Shown here piece after piece: positions 26,432 to 35,879 of a DNA stretch of 64,000 nucleotides; within the stretch, counting starts at the first letter, position 1, and every line of letters begins with the position of its first letter. Below the pieces are notes generated by a model that saw only the letters and a list, made by a program, of their open reading frames with translations, searched no databases and was not told the DNA's origin. Origin of the DNA: Aequorivita sp. H23M31 (GTDB lineage: Bacteria > Bacteroidota > Bacteroidia > Flavobacteriales > Flavobacteriaceae); NCBI RefSeq assembly GCF_004022485.1, contig NZ_CP034951.1, positions 3,038,001 to 3,102,000 of the forward strand. Reading direction: 5' to 3'. A program made the position numbers and the translations under genes.

Positions 26432-29068
26432 ATGTCGAAGAAGGAAACCCCATTGATGAAGCAATACAACACTATTAAAGCAAAGTATCCCGATGCTTTG
26501 CTGCTGTTTCGAGTGGGTGATTTTTATGAAACTTTCGGTGAGGATGCCATCCGTGCCGCCGGAATATTAAACATTACCCTTACCGCTCGGAATAATGGTG
26601 GTGATAAAATGGAGCTCGCGGGTTTCCCACATCATTCCCTAAACACTTATTTGCCAAAACTTGTGATGGCGGGTTGCCGCGTTGCTATTTGCGACCAGTT
26701 GGAAGATCCCAAAATGACCAAAACCATTGTAAAACGAGGTGTAACAGAGTTGGTAACTCCCGGAGTTGCCTTTAATGATGATATTCTAAAATCTAAATCG
26801 AACAACTTTTTGGCCGCCATTCATTTTGGAACTTCCAAAGGCTCCATGGCAGTTAAAAATATTGGAGTTTCCTTTTTGGATGTTTCCACGGGAGAATTCC
26901 TGGTTTCCGAAGGTTCTGCTGAATATGTTGATAAATTACTTCAAAATTTTGGTCCCTCAGAAGTACTTTTCTCGAAACAAAAGAGGAAACTTTTTGCCGA
27001 AACTTTTGGCAATGAATATCACGTTTTTCATTTGGAAGATTGGATTTTCCAAACCGATTATACTTTTGAGGCTCTCACAAAACATTTCAATACAAAAAAC
27101 TTAAAGGGTTTTGGAGTGGACCATTTGGAAGATGGAACTATTGCCGCCGGTGCCGCCCTTCATTATTTAAGTGAAACCCGTCATACCAAACTTCAGCACA
27201 TCTCAAGACTATCAAGGATTGCAGAAGACGAATACGTATGGATGGATCGATTTACCATCCGGAATTTGGAGCTTTACCATTCAAACTCCCAGAATGCGGT
27301 GACGCTTTTGGATGTTATCGACAAAACCATTTCTCCAATGGGCGGAAGGCTTTTAAAGCGCTGGATGGCACTTCCCTTAAAAAATTCGGAGAAAATCACC
27401 AGACGACATGAAGTAGTCAGTTTTTTACTTGATAACCCTACAGTCTTAGCGAAAGTCCAGCAATACACCAAGCGAATTGGAGACTTGGAACGACTGATTT
27501 CAAAAGTTGCAACAGGAAAAGTGAATCCTCGGGAGGTGATTCATCTTAAAAATTCCTTGGAAGCGGTTGTTCCCATTAAAACTCTGGCTCTAGGTTCCAA
27601 GAATGAATCCCTGAAAATTATTGGAGAACAATTACACGATTGTGAATTGCTCCGAAATAAAATAAAGGAAACTCTTTTTGAAGAAGCTCCGGTAAATGTT
27701 TTAAAAGGAAATACCATCGCGGAAGGATTTTCAGAAGCATTGGATGACCTTCGCAATATTTCTGCGCATGGTAAAGATTATCTGGAAGAAATGCTGGAAC
27801 GGGAAACCAAAAAGACTGGAATTTCTTCGCTCAAAATAGGTTCCAATAATGTTTTCGGATATTATATTGAAGTCAGGAACACCCACAAGGACAAGGTGCC
27901 CGCTGAATGGATCCGAAAACAAACACTAGTAAGTGCGGAACGTTATATCACTGAGGAATTAAAGGAATATGAAGCCAAGATTCTTGGAGCCGAAGAAAAG
28001 ATTCTTGCCCTAGAACAGGAGTTTTTTGCCAAGTTAGTAGAGTGGATGCTTCAATATATTGGTACCGTTCAGCAAAATGCTTCTTTGATCGCACAGTTGG
28101 ATTGTCTGTGTTCTTTTGCTACACAGGCTAGAGATGCAAATTACACCCGCCCATTATTTGATGATTCTTACGATCTTGATATAAAGGAAGGCCGGCATCC
28201 TGTTATTGAAAATCAACTTCCGCCAGACGCGCCCTATATTGCAAATGATGTCTTTCTAGATCGCGATAATCAGCAGATCATTATGATCACCGGTCCGAAT
28301 ATGAGTGGTAAATCGGCGATTCTTCGACAAACGGCATTGATTGTATTGTTGGCGCAAATGGGGAGTTTTGTTCCCGCTTCTGCAGTACGGATGGGTTGTG
28401 TCGATAAGATTTTTACCCGGGTGGGGGCGAGCGATAATATTTCGATGGGCGAATCCACCTTTATGGTTGAAATGAATGAGACGGCGAGCATTTTGAACAA
28501 CCTTTCAGATAGAAGTCTAATCCTATTGGATGAAATAGGGCGTGGAACGAGTACTTATGATGGGATTTCCATCGCTTGGGCTATCAGTGAATATCTGCAC
28601 GAGCATCCTTCGCGGGGAAAAACACTTTTCGCTACACATTACCACGAATTGAACGAAATGACCGAAACTTTTTCCAGAATCAAAAACTATAATGTTTCGG
28701 TAAAGGAATTGAAAGACAACGTGCTTTTTCTTCGAAAATTGGTTCCGGGAGGAAGTCAGCACAGTTTTGGAATCCACGTTGCCAAGATGGCCGGTATGCC
28801 TCAGGCGGTTCTCCTGCGAGCCAATAAAATTTTAAAACGACTGGAAAAAAGTCATGCTTCCGAAGAATTGACCGAGGACATGAAAGCCGTCTCCCAAGAT
28901 GAAATGCAATTGAGTTTCTTTAAGTTGGACGATCCTTTGCTTGAAGAACTGAGAGAAGAAATTCTCGATATAGATATTGATACTTTGACACCAGTAGAAG
29001 CATTAATGAAACTTAATGAGATCCGGCGGATGTTACAACGGAATGCTTCCGTTAAGATGAAGAAGTAA
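26432..29068 (+). CDS. mutS: DNA mismatch repair protein MutS
   Basis: This 878-residue protein recognises mispaired or looped DNA and starts mismatch repair. Near the N-terminus, [14 protein letters not shown] carries the Phe-x-Glu mismatch-wedge motif, and the connector, lever and clamp domains follow. The C-terminal ATPase has Walker [18 protein letters not shown] (about residues 625-641), the [10 protein letters not shown] signature, Walker [17 protein letters not shown] and the ATHYHEL switch. It has full length and a complete motif set, so it should be functional. The gene is monocistronic in appearance: tRNA genes follow about 200 bp downstream. Confidence 0.97.
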   Translation: MSKKETPLMKQYNTIKAKYPDALLLFRVGDFYETFGEDAIRAAGILNITLTARNNGGDKMELAGFPHHSLNTYLPKLVMAGCRVAICDQLEDPKMTKTIVKRGVTELVTPGVAFNDDILKSKSNNFLAAIHFGTSKGSMAVKNIGVSFLDVSTGEFLVSEGSAEYVDKLLQNFGPSEVLFSKQKRKLFAETFGNEYHVFHLEDWIFQTDYTFEALTKHFNTKNLKGFGVDHLEDGTIAAGAALHYLSETRHTKLQHISRLSRIAEDEYVWMDRFTIRNLELYHSNSQNAVTLLDVIDKTISPMGGRLLKRWMALPLKNSEKITRRHEVVSFLLDNPTVLAKVQQYTKRIGDLERLISKVATGKVNPREVIHLKNSLEAVVPIKTLALGSKNESLKIIGEQLHDCELLRNKIKETLFEEAPVNVLKGNTIAEGFSEALDDLRNISAHGKDYLEEMLERETKKTGISSLKIGSNNVFGYYIEVRNTHKDKVPAEWIRKQTLVSAERYITEELKEYEAKILGAEEKILALEQEFFAKLVEWMLQYIGTVQQNASLIAQLDCLCSFATQARDANYTRPLFDDSYDLDIKEGRHPVIENQLPPDAPYIANDVFLDRDNQQIIMITGPNMSGKSAILRQTALIVLLAQMGSFVPASAVRMGCVDKIFTRVGASDNISMGESTFMVEMNETASILNNLSDRSLILLDEIGRGTSTYDGISIAWAISEYLHEHPSRGKTLFATHYHELNEMTETFSRIKNYNVSVKELKDNVLFLRKLVPGGSQHSFGIHVAKMAGMPQAVLLRANKILKRLEKSHASEELTEDMKAVSQDEMQLSFFKLDDPLLEELREEILDIDIDTLTPVEALMKLNEIRRMLQRNASVKMKK

Positions 29069-29203
29069 TGGATGGGAGAAAAGATTGAGCAAAGGGAGAT
29101 ATGGGTCTTTATCTAAAATTTTCCCTTCATTATTCTTTGCCATTTGGTTAAAAGTTTTAAATTTGCACCCGCTTGGATATCTAAGCGACGATCTTTAGAA
29201 TTT

Positions 29204-29218
29204 ATGCGAAAATAGCTC
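29204..29218 (+). repeat. 15-bp copy of the tRNA-Gly 5' end
   Basis: ATGCGAAAATAGCTC at 29204-29218 is identical to 29268-29282, the start of tRNA-Gly plus two upstream bases. After this match the sequence diverges into a TCCCG...CGGGA hairpin (29217-29235) and a 12-bp palindrome TTTAGCGCTAAA (29240-29251). Confidence 0.6.
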
Positions 29219-29269
29219 TCCCGGTGGTTATCGGGATGGTTTAGCGCTAAACGTTCTTAAAAATAAAAT

Positions 29270-29342
29270 GCGAAAATAGCTCAGTTGGTAGAGCGCCACC
29301 TTGCCAAGGTGGAGGTCGCGGGTTCGAATCCCGTTTTTCGCT
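29270..29342 (+). tRNA. tRNA-Gly (anticodon GCC)
   Basis: This is a 73-nt cloverleaf. The acceptor arms GCGAAAA/TTTTCGC have discriminator T. The D-arm contains AGCTCAGTTGGTAGAGC, the anticodon stem-loop is CCACC-TTGCCAA-GGTGG, and the T-arm GCGGGTTCGAATCCCGT has the standard GTTCGAATC loop. CCA is not encoded. Confidence 0.95.
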
Positions 29343-29350
29343 CGACCAAG

Positions 29351-29378
29351 AATGCCGATAGAGTATCGGCATTTTTTG
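29351..29378 (+). terminator. Terminator after tRNA-Gly
   Basis: AATGCCGAT and ATCGGCATT form a perfect 9-bp stem with a 5-base loop, followed by TTTTT. Confidence 0.85.
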
Positions 29379-29449
29379 TTAAGTCCAAAATGTTTCGGAC
29401 AGATTGGTGTTAGGGTAATCTAAATGCCTTTATCGAGCGGAGCCGAGAT

Positions 29450-29535
29450 GCTGATGTGGTGGAATTGGTAGACACGCCGGACTTAAAATCCTGTGCCCTT
29501 ACTTGGGCGTGCGGGTTCAAGTCCCGCCATCAGTA
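29450..29535 (+). tRNA. tRNA-Leu (anticodon TAA)
   Basis: This is an 86-nt class II tRNA. The acceptor arms GCTGATG/CATCAGT (closing G-T pair) have discriminator A. The D-arm contains TGGTGGAATTGGTAGACACG, the anticodon loop CTTAAAA reads TAA, the variable arm TGCCCTTACTTGGGCG is long as in leucine tRNAs, and the T-arm is CGGGTTCAAGTCCCG. Confidence 0.95.
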
Positions 29536-29544
29536 CTTTTGATT

Positions 29545-29582
29545 AACGCAATCGCTTGTTTAACAAGAGGTTGCGTTTTTTT
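29545..29582 (+). terminator. Terminator after tRNA-Leu
   Basis: AACGCAA...TTGCGTT outer stem with a CTTG/CAAG inner stem, followed by TTTTT. Confidence 0.8.
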
Positions 29583-29916
29583 ATTCGCAAATTTGAACAC
29601 AAATTGCGCACAGATTATTTGTAATGTTCAAAAAATTTATCTTCTAACCTTTTTTCAGTATATCTAAATATCTACCAGGATTTTATAAGTCAATCATTGG
29701 GGTAAATTCCCAGCTTCTAATTTAGCCACACCTTACGGTTTCCCATCGGGATTATATTTCTTTTAATTATACCTTAGCTTTTAATTATATATATAGTTCG
29801 AGCATCCAATTTATTATGAGTTTATTCGAGAAAAAGCACCTTAAGCAAGGTCGCCCCCATCAACGACTGTTAACATAATTTTATGTATTTTGCATACACC
29901 AAAATTTAAAATATAA
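29583..29916. other. Intergenic region between tRNA-Leu and the hsdR start
   Basis: A+T-rich, with no gene supported. It marks the left edge of the restriction/defence island. I found no obvious integrase gene and no copy of the tRNA-Leu 3' end on the far side of the island. Confidence 0.4.
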
Positions 29917-32745
29917 ATGTCTTCCATCAATCAAGATCCAGAGCAAATAGCACGCGATAAGATAGACCAAATGCTTCGTGAAGCAGGTTGGATGGTGCAG
30001 TCAAAGAATAAAGTTGACTTGTATGCAAATATTGGTGTTTCGGTTCGTGAATATCAAACCGATGTTGGACCAGCTGATTATGTGCTGTTCGTAAACCAAA
30101 AACCTGTTGGGATCATTGAAGCAAAACGGGAAGAGGAAGGGCATAGGCTCATAGCGGTTGAAGAACAATCCACTGGTTATGCTCAGGCAAAATTAAAATA
30201 TTTAGACAATGACCCGCTCTCTTTTGTTTATGAGAGTACCGGTACAATTACAAGATTTACAGATCATCGGGATCCAAAACCGAGAGGAAGAAATGTTTTC
30301 AGCTTTCACAAACCCGAAACAATGGCCGAATGGTTAAAGAAAGGGAAAAGCCTAAGAGAAAGACTGCAATCAATTCCTGAACTGAATACTACAGGACTCA
30401 GGCCGGCACAAATCGTTGCTATTAATAACCTAGAACATTCATTTAAGAAAAATAGGCCGAAAGCACTGATTCAAATGGCCACCGGAGCCGGAAAAACATT
30501 TACAGCAGCTACTTTTGTATATCGTTTATTAAAACACGCCGATGCTAAGCGCATTCTGTTTCTGGTGGACACCAAAAACCTTGGTGAACAGGCAGAACAG
30601 GAGTTTATGACCTTTCAGCCCAATGACGATAACCGAAAGTTTACCGAACTCTACAATGTGCAACGCTTAACTTCAAGCTATATCGCTTCGGATAGTCAAG
30701 TGTGTATTTCTACTATTCAACGTCTTTATTCCATCTTAAAAGGAGAAGAGTTGGATGAAAGTGCCGAATTGGCAAATCCGGAAGAAAATTCTTGGATGCA
30801 ACAGCAGATTTCCAAAAAGAAGGCCATGCCGGTTGAATACACCCCCAAAGTACCGATTGAACAATTTGATTTTATCGTTATTGATGAGGCGCACCGTTCT
30901 ATTTATAATTTATGGAAACAAGTGCTGGATTATTTTGATGCCTTCCTGATCGGATTAACGGCAACTCCCGACAAACGAACTTTTGGTTTCTTTAATGAAA
31001 ATGTGGTCAGTCAATATACGTATGAAGAATCTGTAACCGATGGCGTAAATGTGCCTTACGATGTGTACACCATAGAAACCGAAATATCCCAAAAAGGTGC
31101 AGTAATCGAATCGGGTTGGTTTGTGGACCGACGTGATAAACTCACCCGGGCCAAACGTTGGCAACAGGAAGATGAAGACACGGAATACAAACGCAACGAT
31201 CTGGATAAAAAGGTAGTCAACCCCAGCCAGATCCGGAATATCATACGGGAATATAAACGCGCCCTAAAAACTACAATTTTCCCCAACAGAATAGATGCAA
31301 ATGGCGATTATGAAGTGCCCAAGACTTTGGTATTTGCCAAAACGGACAGCCATGCCGATGACATTATAAAAATCATTCGCGAGGAATTTGATGAAGGCAA
31401 TGACTTCTGCAAAAAAGTAACCTACAAAATTGAAGAGGATCCAAAATCCCTATTAAACCGTTTTAGAAATAATTACAATCCTCGGATTGCTGTCACCGTT
31501 GATATGATTGCCACGGGTACCGATGTAAAACCATTGGAAGTTTTGCTTTTTATGCGCGATGTAAAAAGCATCAATTACTTCGAGCAAATGAAAGGACGAG
31601 GAACACGTACTATCTCCTCGGATGCATTGCGCGAAGTCTCCGCAACGGCCACAAGCAAAACCCATTTTGTGATTGTAGATGCCGTTGGTGCTACCAAATC
31701 CAAGAAAACAGACAGCAGGCCGCTGGAGCGGAAACCCACGGTGGCTATGAAAGATTTATTGGGTGCCATTACGATGGGCGTGGCCGATGAAGATTTGTTT
31801 CTGTCATTGGCAAACCGATTGATCCGTTTGGAAAAACAGATTACCGATAAGGAGAAAGACAAATTATTGGATTATACTGGCGGTAAAAATCTAAAACAGA
31901 TAACCAAGGAACTGATTACTGCTTATGATGTGGATGCTATTGAAACCAAAGCGCAATTAGCTATTGACAAATTGTGTACCGACGGAGTGCTATCCGTCTC
32001 TGATATAAGCCCGGCAATAAGAGAAGAAGCCAAAGCCAAAGCACAACAGGAATTGGTCCGCGAGGCAAGCAAAACATTTAATGGAGAATTAAACGATTAC
32101 CTGGACAATGTTCGAAAACAGCACGAACAGATTATTGACAGCATTAATATAGATACCGTTACCAAAAGTGAATGGGACACCACCTCAGAAGATAAAGCAA
32201 AAGAAACCGTACAGAATTTTACAGCTTATTTGGAAGCCAATAAAGACGAGATCAAGGCATTGAGCATCTATTACAACCAACCTTATAACCGGCGAGATAT
32301 TACTTTTAAAATGATCAAGGAGGTGATGGAGAAATTGCAAATGGATAAACCCACTTTGGCACCTGAAATGGTTTGGAATGCCTATGCAACTTTAGAAGAA
32401 GTAAAAAGCACACAGCCCAAAGATGAATTAACGGCTTTGGTTTCGCTTATCCGAAGGGCTTGTGGTATTGACAGCGAATTAAAAGCCTACGACAAAACCA
32501 TAGACGAAAACTTTAGAAACTGGATTTTCAAACAAAACGCCGGACAACACAACCGTTTCAACCAGGAGCAGCTGGATTGGTTGCGCATGATCAAAGATCA
32601 CGTGGTAAGCAGTTATCATATAGAAATGGACGATCTCGATTACACTCCTTTTGATGCCAAAGGTGGAAAAGGAAAAATGTATCAGTTGTTTGGAAAGGAA
32701 ATGAATGGAATTATTAATGAACTTAATGAAATATTAGCAGCGTAG
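29917..32745 (+). CDS. hsdR: Type I restriction endonuclease R subunit
   Basis: HsdR is the DNA-translocating and cutting subunit of a type I restriction system. The 942-residue protein has an N-terminal nuclease domain with the PD-(D/E)xK motif (GPADYVL with Asp54, then GIIEAK with Glu68 and Lys70). A superfamily 2 helicase motor follows: Walker A MATGAGKT near residue 190, VIDEAHRS near 325, GLTATP near 347, and motifs V/VI TVDMIATGTDVKP and QMKGRGTR near 535-565. The C-terminal helical region (about 650-930) would bind the methylase core. It is the first gene of the locus. A GxxExxY gene, hsdS, fic and hsdM follow on the same strand. Confidence 0.95.
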   Translation: MSSINQDPEQIARDKIDQMLREAGWMVQSKNKVDLYANIGVSVREYQTDVGPADYVLFVNQKPVGIIEAKREEEGHRLIAVEEQSTGYAQAKLKYLDNDPLSFVYESTGTITRFTDHRDPKPRGRNVFSFHKPETMAEWLKKGKSLRERLQSIPELNTTGLRPAQIVAINNLEHSFKKNRPKALIQMATGAGKTFTAATFVYRLLKHADAKRILFLVDTKNLGEQAEQEFMTFQPNDDNRKFTELYNVQRLTSSYIASDSQVCISTIQRLYSILKGEELDESAELANPEENSWMQQQISKKKAMPVEYTPKVPIEQFDFIVIDEAHRSIYNLWKQVLDYFDAFLIGLTATPDKRTFGFFNENVVSQYTYEESVTDGVNVPYDVYTIETEISQKGAVIESGWFVDRRDKLTRAKRWQQEDEDTEYKRNDLDKKVVNPSQIRNIIREYKRALKTTIFPNRIDANGDYEVPKTLVFAKTDSHADDIIKIIREEFDEGNDFCKKVTYKIEEDPKSLLNRFRNNYNPRIAVTVDMIATGTDVKPLEVLLFMRDVKSINYFEQMKGRGTRTISSDALREVSATATSKTHFVIVDAVGATKSKKTDSRPLERKPTVAMKDLLGAITMGVADEDLFLSLANRLIRLEKQITDKEKDKLLDYTGGKNLKQITKELITAYDVDAIETKAQLAIDKLCTDGVLSVSDISPAIREEAKAKAQQELVREASKTFNGELNDYLDNVRKQHEQIIDSINIDTVTKSEWDTTSEDKAKETVQNFTAYLEANKDEIKALSIYYNQPYNRRDITFKMIKEVMEKLQMDKPTLAPEMVWNAYATLEEVKSTQPKDELTALVSLIRRACGIDSELKAYDKTIDENFRNWIFKQNAGQHNRFNQEQLDWLRMIKDHVVSSYHIEMDDLDYTPFDAKGGKGKMYQLFGKEMNGIINELNEILAA

Positions 32746-32793
32746 TCTTGAACCTTGATTTTTAGGATTTTGGGATTTCTTGATTTTTAATAT

Positions 32794-33171
32794 ATGGAAC
32801 ATAAAGAACTGACACATGCTATTATTGGAGCAGCAATGGAAGTACATAAAACATTGGGAAATGGCTTTCAGGAGGTTATTTATCAACGGGCTTTGGCTAT
32901 TGAAATGGCGGATAGAAATATAAATTTCAGTCGAGAGCATAATATGACTATAGAGTACAAAGGACACGATATTGGTATAAGAAGAGTGGACTTTTTTGTA
33001 GAAGACACCATTATGGTAGAAATAAAAGCAATCATCAATCTCGAAGACGTGCATTTAGCACAGGCTATGAATTATGTAGAAGCTTATAATTTAGAAATTG
33101 GTTTGCTTCTCAATTTCGGAGCTAAATCATTACAATTTAAACGTGTACACAATAACAATAAAAAACCATAA
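32794..33171 (+). CDS. GxxExxY protein (PDDEXK_3 family)
   Basis: This 125-residue protein carries the signature GNGFQEVIYQ (G-x-x-E-x-x-Y, residues 22-31). It also has a PD-(D/E)xK-like core, RRVDFFVEDTIMVEIKA (Asp, then Glu-x-Lys), so it is probably a small nuclease-fold protein. Proteins of this family are common in Bacteroidota as single genes of unknown function. Here it lies 48 bp after hsdR and 9 bp before hsdS, so it appears to belong to the restriction operon. Any role in restriction is inference from position only. Confidence 0.88.
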   Translation: MEHKELTHAIIGAAMEVHKTLGNGFQEVIYQRALAIEMADRNINFSREHNMTIEYKGHDIGIRRVDFFVEDTIMVEIKAIINLEDVHLAQAMNYVEAYNLEIGLLLNFGAKSLQFKRVHNNNKKP

Positions 33172-33180
33172 AAAACAATC

Positions 33181-34596
33181 ATGAAATCAGGTAAATCAAG
33201 TTTAATCATGGTTGAAGACAATAAAAATCAAGAAATCAAGAAAATCAAGCCATATCAAGGTTCAGACAAGGGGAAAGAGGATTGGGTGGAGTGTTTGTTG
33301 GGAGATATTTCATCAAAAATAACAAAGGGAAGCACACCTACAACGTATGGTTACAAATATCAAAATGAAGGAATTAATTTCATTAAAATTGAAAATGTTG
33401 TTAAGGGAAGAATTGAATTAAAAAGTATTCATCAATTTATTTCTGAAGAAGCACATAATTCTCAAAAACGTTCACAATTAAAAGAAGGAGACGTTTTGTT
33501 TTCAATTGCTGGAACAATAGGTGAAACTTGCTTAATATCTAAAGATGTTTTACCTGCGAATACTAATCAAGCATTTGCAATTATAAATGGGTTTAATAAA
33601 GTTTTAGTTGCTGATTTTCTAAGAAAACAACTTGATTCATTTGTTTCGAGAAAATTGAAAGCAAAAGCAAGAGGTGGTGCGATGAATAATGTTTCACTAA
33701 CAGATTTGAAAGAATTAAATGTTGTGATTCCACCTTTAGTAGAACAAAAAGCCATCGTCAAAAAAATAGAAGAACTCTTTAGCAGTTTAGATAGCGGTAT
33801 TGCCGACCTTAAAAAAGCACAAGAGCAATTGGTGATTTATAGACAAGCGGTTTTGAAAAAGGCTTTTGAGGGCCACCCTGAAATTCCCTTTGAGAAAATA
33901 ATTGAGTCATCTCAAAATGGAATTGCAAAGAGAAAAGGTACAGATGGCCGTGAAATAAAAGTTTTAAGATTAGCAGACATTACAAATCTTGAAATAGATA
34001 ATTCGTCATCGAGATCTATAATTTTAAAAGACAATGAGCTTGTAAAATACAAATTAAACGAGGGGGATTTAATTGTAATAAGAGTAAATGGTAGTGTGGA
34101 TTTAGTTGGTAGGTTTATTCACGTTAGTCATAAAGATGAAATCGAACTATGGGCATTTTGCGATCATTTTATTCGATTCTCTCTTGACCTGAATAAATGT
34201 ATGTCAAAGTTCTATTATTATTTTTTCCAATTATCAAAAGTGAGAAAGTTCATAAATCATAATATGGTTTCTTCTGCGGGTCAAAACACAGTCAGTCAGG
34301 GCACAATAAAATCTATTTCAGTTCCTCTGATTTCCATCCAAGAACAACACCAAATCGTCCAAGAAATCGAATCCCGTTTATCCGTTTGCGATAAAGTAGA
34401 AGAAAGCATTGTTGATAGTTTAGCCAAAGCAGAAGCCCTACGACAGAGTATTCTTAAAAAAGCCTTTGAGGGTAAACTATTAACCGAAGCAGAAATAGCA
34501 CAATGCAAAGCAGATAAAGATTATGAGCCGGCGAGTGTGTTGTTGGCTCGCATTGAGCGCAGTCGAAATGAGCGGATAAAAAAAGGAAAAGAATAA
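33181..34596 (+). CDS. hsdS: Type I restriction system specificity subunit S
   Basis: HsdS sets the DNA target of both methylation and cutting. The 471-residue protein has two target-recognition domains (about residues 35-190 and 240-400). Each ends in a conserved helical spacer: PPLVEQKAIVKKIEELFSSLDSGIADLKKAQEQL and ISIQEQHQIVQEIESRLSVCDKVEESI. The first domain begins with WVECLLGDISSKITKGSTP, the typical TRD opening. The bipartite recognition sequence cannot be predicted by eye. The first 30 residues are lysine-rich and may not all be translated; internal ATGs exist (the next is at 33208). Confidence 0.93.
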   Translation: MKSGKSSLIMVEDNKNQEIKKIKPYQGSDKGKEDWVECLLGDISSKITKGSTPTTYGYKYQNEGINFIKIENVVKGRIELKSIHQFISEEAHNSQKRSQLKEGDVLFSIAGTIGETCLISKDVLPANTNQAFAIINGFNKVLVADFLRKQLDSFVSRKLKAKARGGAMNNVSLTDLKELNVVIPPLVEQKAIVKKIEELFSSLDSGIADLKKAQEQLVIYRQAVLKKAFEGHPEIPFEKIIESSQNGIAKRKGTDGREIKVLRLADITNLEIDNSSSRSIILKDNELVKYKLNEGDLIVIRVNGSVDLVGRFIHVSHKDEIELWAFCDHFIRFSLDLNKCMSKFYYYFFQLSKVRKFINHNMVSSAGQNTVSQGTIKSISVPLISIQEQHQIVQEIESRLSVCDKVEESIVDSLAKAEALRQSILKKAFEGKLLTEAEIAQCKADKDYEPASVLLARIERSRNERIKKGKE

Positions 34597-34602
34597 AAAT
34601 GG

Positions 34603-34698
34603 TTGTAACTCATTCGTGAACTACAATTCATCTTGTAGCTCATATTTTTGTATATTTGAGCCATAAAGTTGTTTGTCACTCATTCATAAGCCACAAAA
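34603..34698 (+). promoter_or_regulatory. Promoter with repeated operator half-sites upstream of fic
   Basis: Two TAnnTTTG elements are adjacent: TATTTTTG at 34643-34650 and TATATTTG at 34651-34658. They are flanked by half-sites of the form TTGTxxCTCAT: TTGTAACTCAT (34603), inverted TTGTAGTTCAC (34626-34616), TTGTAGCTCAT (34633) and TTTGTCACTCAT (34672). The first pair forms TTGTA...TACAA; the second pair forms CTACAA-N6-TTGTAG (34621-34638). The arrangement suggests an autoregulated promoter, possibly bound by the winged-helix end of the Fic protein. Confidence 0.6.
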
Positions 34699-35790
34699 AT
34701 GAAACCTTATATCCCGAATCCTTTACCGCTTGAAAATATAGAATGGGCCAAACTTATTGACTTGATGGGTAAGGCCAACAGGTATATTGCGCGTTATGAT
34801 GGATTGCTGCAATCGGTAATCAACCCCGATGTGCTATTGGCTCCTTTACGAACTCAGGAAGCAGTTCACTCATCAAAAATTGAAGGTACGCAAGCCTCTT
34901 TAAGAGATGTTTTGCAGTTTGAAGGAGAGCAAAAGGTAGCGGATAACAAAAAAAGTGATATTTATGAGGTCATTAATTATCGTATTGCCTTAAAAGAAGG
35001 ACGGGAGCAGATGCAAAGTATGCCACTGACCTTAAACCTGATTCGTAAAATGCACGCAACATTAATGCGCGATGTTAGAGGGAGTAGTGCCGATCCTGGA
35101 AACTTTAGACGCATTCAAAATTTTATTGGTCCGCCCGGCTCTACCATAGACACCGCTCGATTTGTACCACCAACTGTTCCTGATATGACAGAGGCATTGG
35201 GTAATTGGGAAAAATACATGCATCACGAGGAACTGGATGTTAATGTGCAATTGGCCATTGTCCATGCCCAATTTGAAATTATTCATCCATTTTTGGATGG
35301 AAACGGCCGAATGGGTAGAATCCTAATTCCTCTATTTTTATATCACAAAAAGATCATTCACGAACCCGTTTTTTATCTCAGTGATTATTTAGAAAACCAT
35401 CGATCGGAATATTATGATGCATTAAAAAACATTACCGATAGCGGCAGCTGGACAAATTGGATTCGGTTTTTTCTTCAAGCAATTATTGTTCAGGCAGAGA
35501 GAAACATCAATAAAACCAGAGCGATCATCAATCTATACGAGGACGTTAAAAAAGAGATTATAGAAAGTACCCGTAGTCAGTATGCGGTACATTGCTTAGA
35601 TACTATTTTTATCCAACCTATATTTTCATCCAATTATTTTTCAAAACACTCCGGAATACCCAAATCGAGTGCAACGCGGCTTTTAGATATTTTGGTGAAA
35701 GAAAGTGTACTGGAAATTGCGGAAGCCGGTTCAGGGAGAAGACCAACAATTTATGCTTTTAAAAGATTATTGACTATTGTAAATGATTAG
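34699..35790 (+). CDS. Fic family protein with C-terminal winged helix
   Basis: This 363-residue protein has an N-terminal Fic_N region with the inhibitory motif SSKIEG (residues 58-63, the (S/T)xxxE(G/N) type that blocks ATP binding in autoinhibited Fic proteins). The catalytic Fic motif HPFLDGNGRMGR is at 196-207, with the active His196 and all ATP-binding residues present. A C-terminal winged-helix segment follows (FSKHSGIPKSSATRLLDILVKESVLEI, about 313-340). Such proteins transfer AMP (or another nucleotide part) to target proteins. The gene lies between hsdS and hsdM and has its own promoter region with repeated operator-like half-sites on both sides. It could regulate the restriction locus by transcription, by AMPylation, or both; this is inference. 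Confidence 0.93.
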   Translation: MKPYIPNPLPLENIEWAKLIDLMGKANRYIARYDGLLQSVINPDVLLAPLRTQEAVHSSKIEGTQASLRDVLQFEGEQKVADNKKSDIYEVINYRIALKEGREQMQSMPLTLNLIRKMHATLMRDVRGSSADPGNFRRIQNFIGPPGSTIDTARFVPPTVPDMTEALGNWEKYMHHEELDVNVQLAIVHAQFEIIHPFLDGNGRMGRILIPLFLYHKKIIHEPVFYLSDYLENHRSEYYDALKNITDSGSWTNWIRFFLQAIIVQAERNINKTRAIINLYEDVKKEIIESTRSQYAVHCLDTIFIQPIFSSNYFSKHSGIPKSSATRLLDILVKESVLEIAEAGSGRRPTIYAFKRLLTIVND

Positions 35791-35797
35791 CAAGACC

Positions 35798-35825
35798 TTT
35801 TGTGAACCACATATAAGTCACAAAA
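35798..35825 (+). promoter_or_regulatory. Inverted repeat between fic and hsdM
   Basis: TTTTGTGA-N12-TCACAAAA is a perfect 8-bp inverted repeat, 55 bases before the hsdM start. The minus-strand arm TTTTGTGACTTAT resembles the half-sites upstream of fic. A further ACAACTCAT is at 35832-35840. Confidence 0.6.
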
Positions 35826-35879
35826 CATTTTACAACTCATAATTAAGAAAATATTAGTTATAAAATTATAAACCTATAG

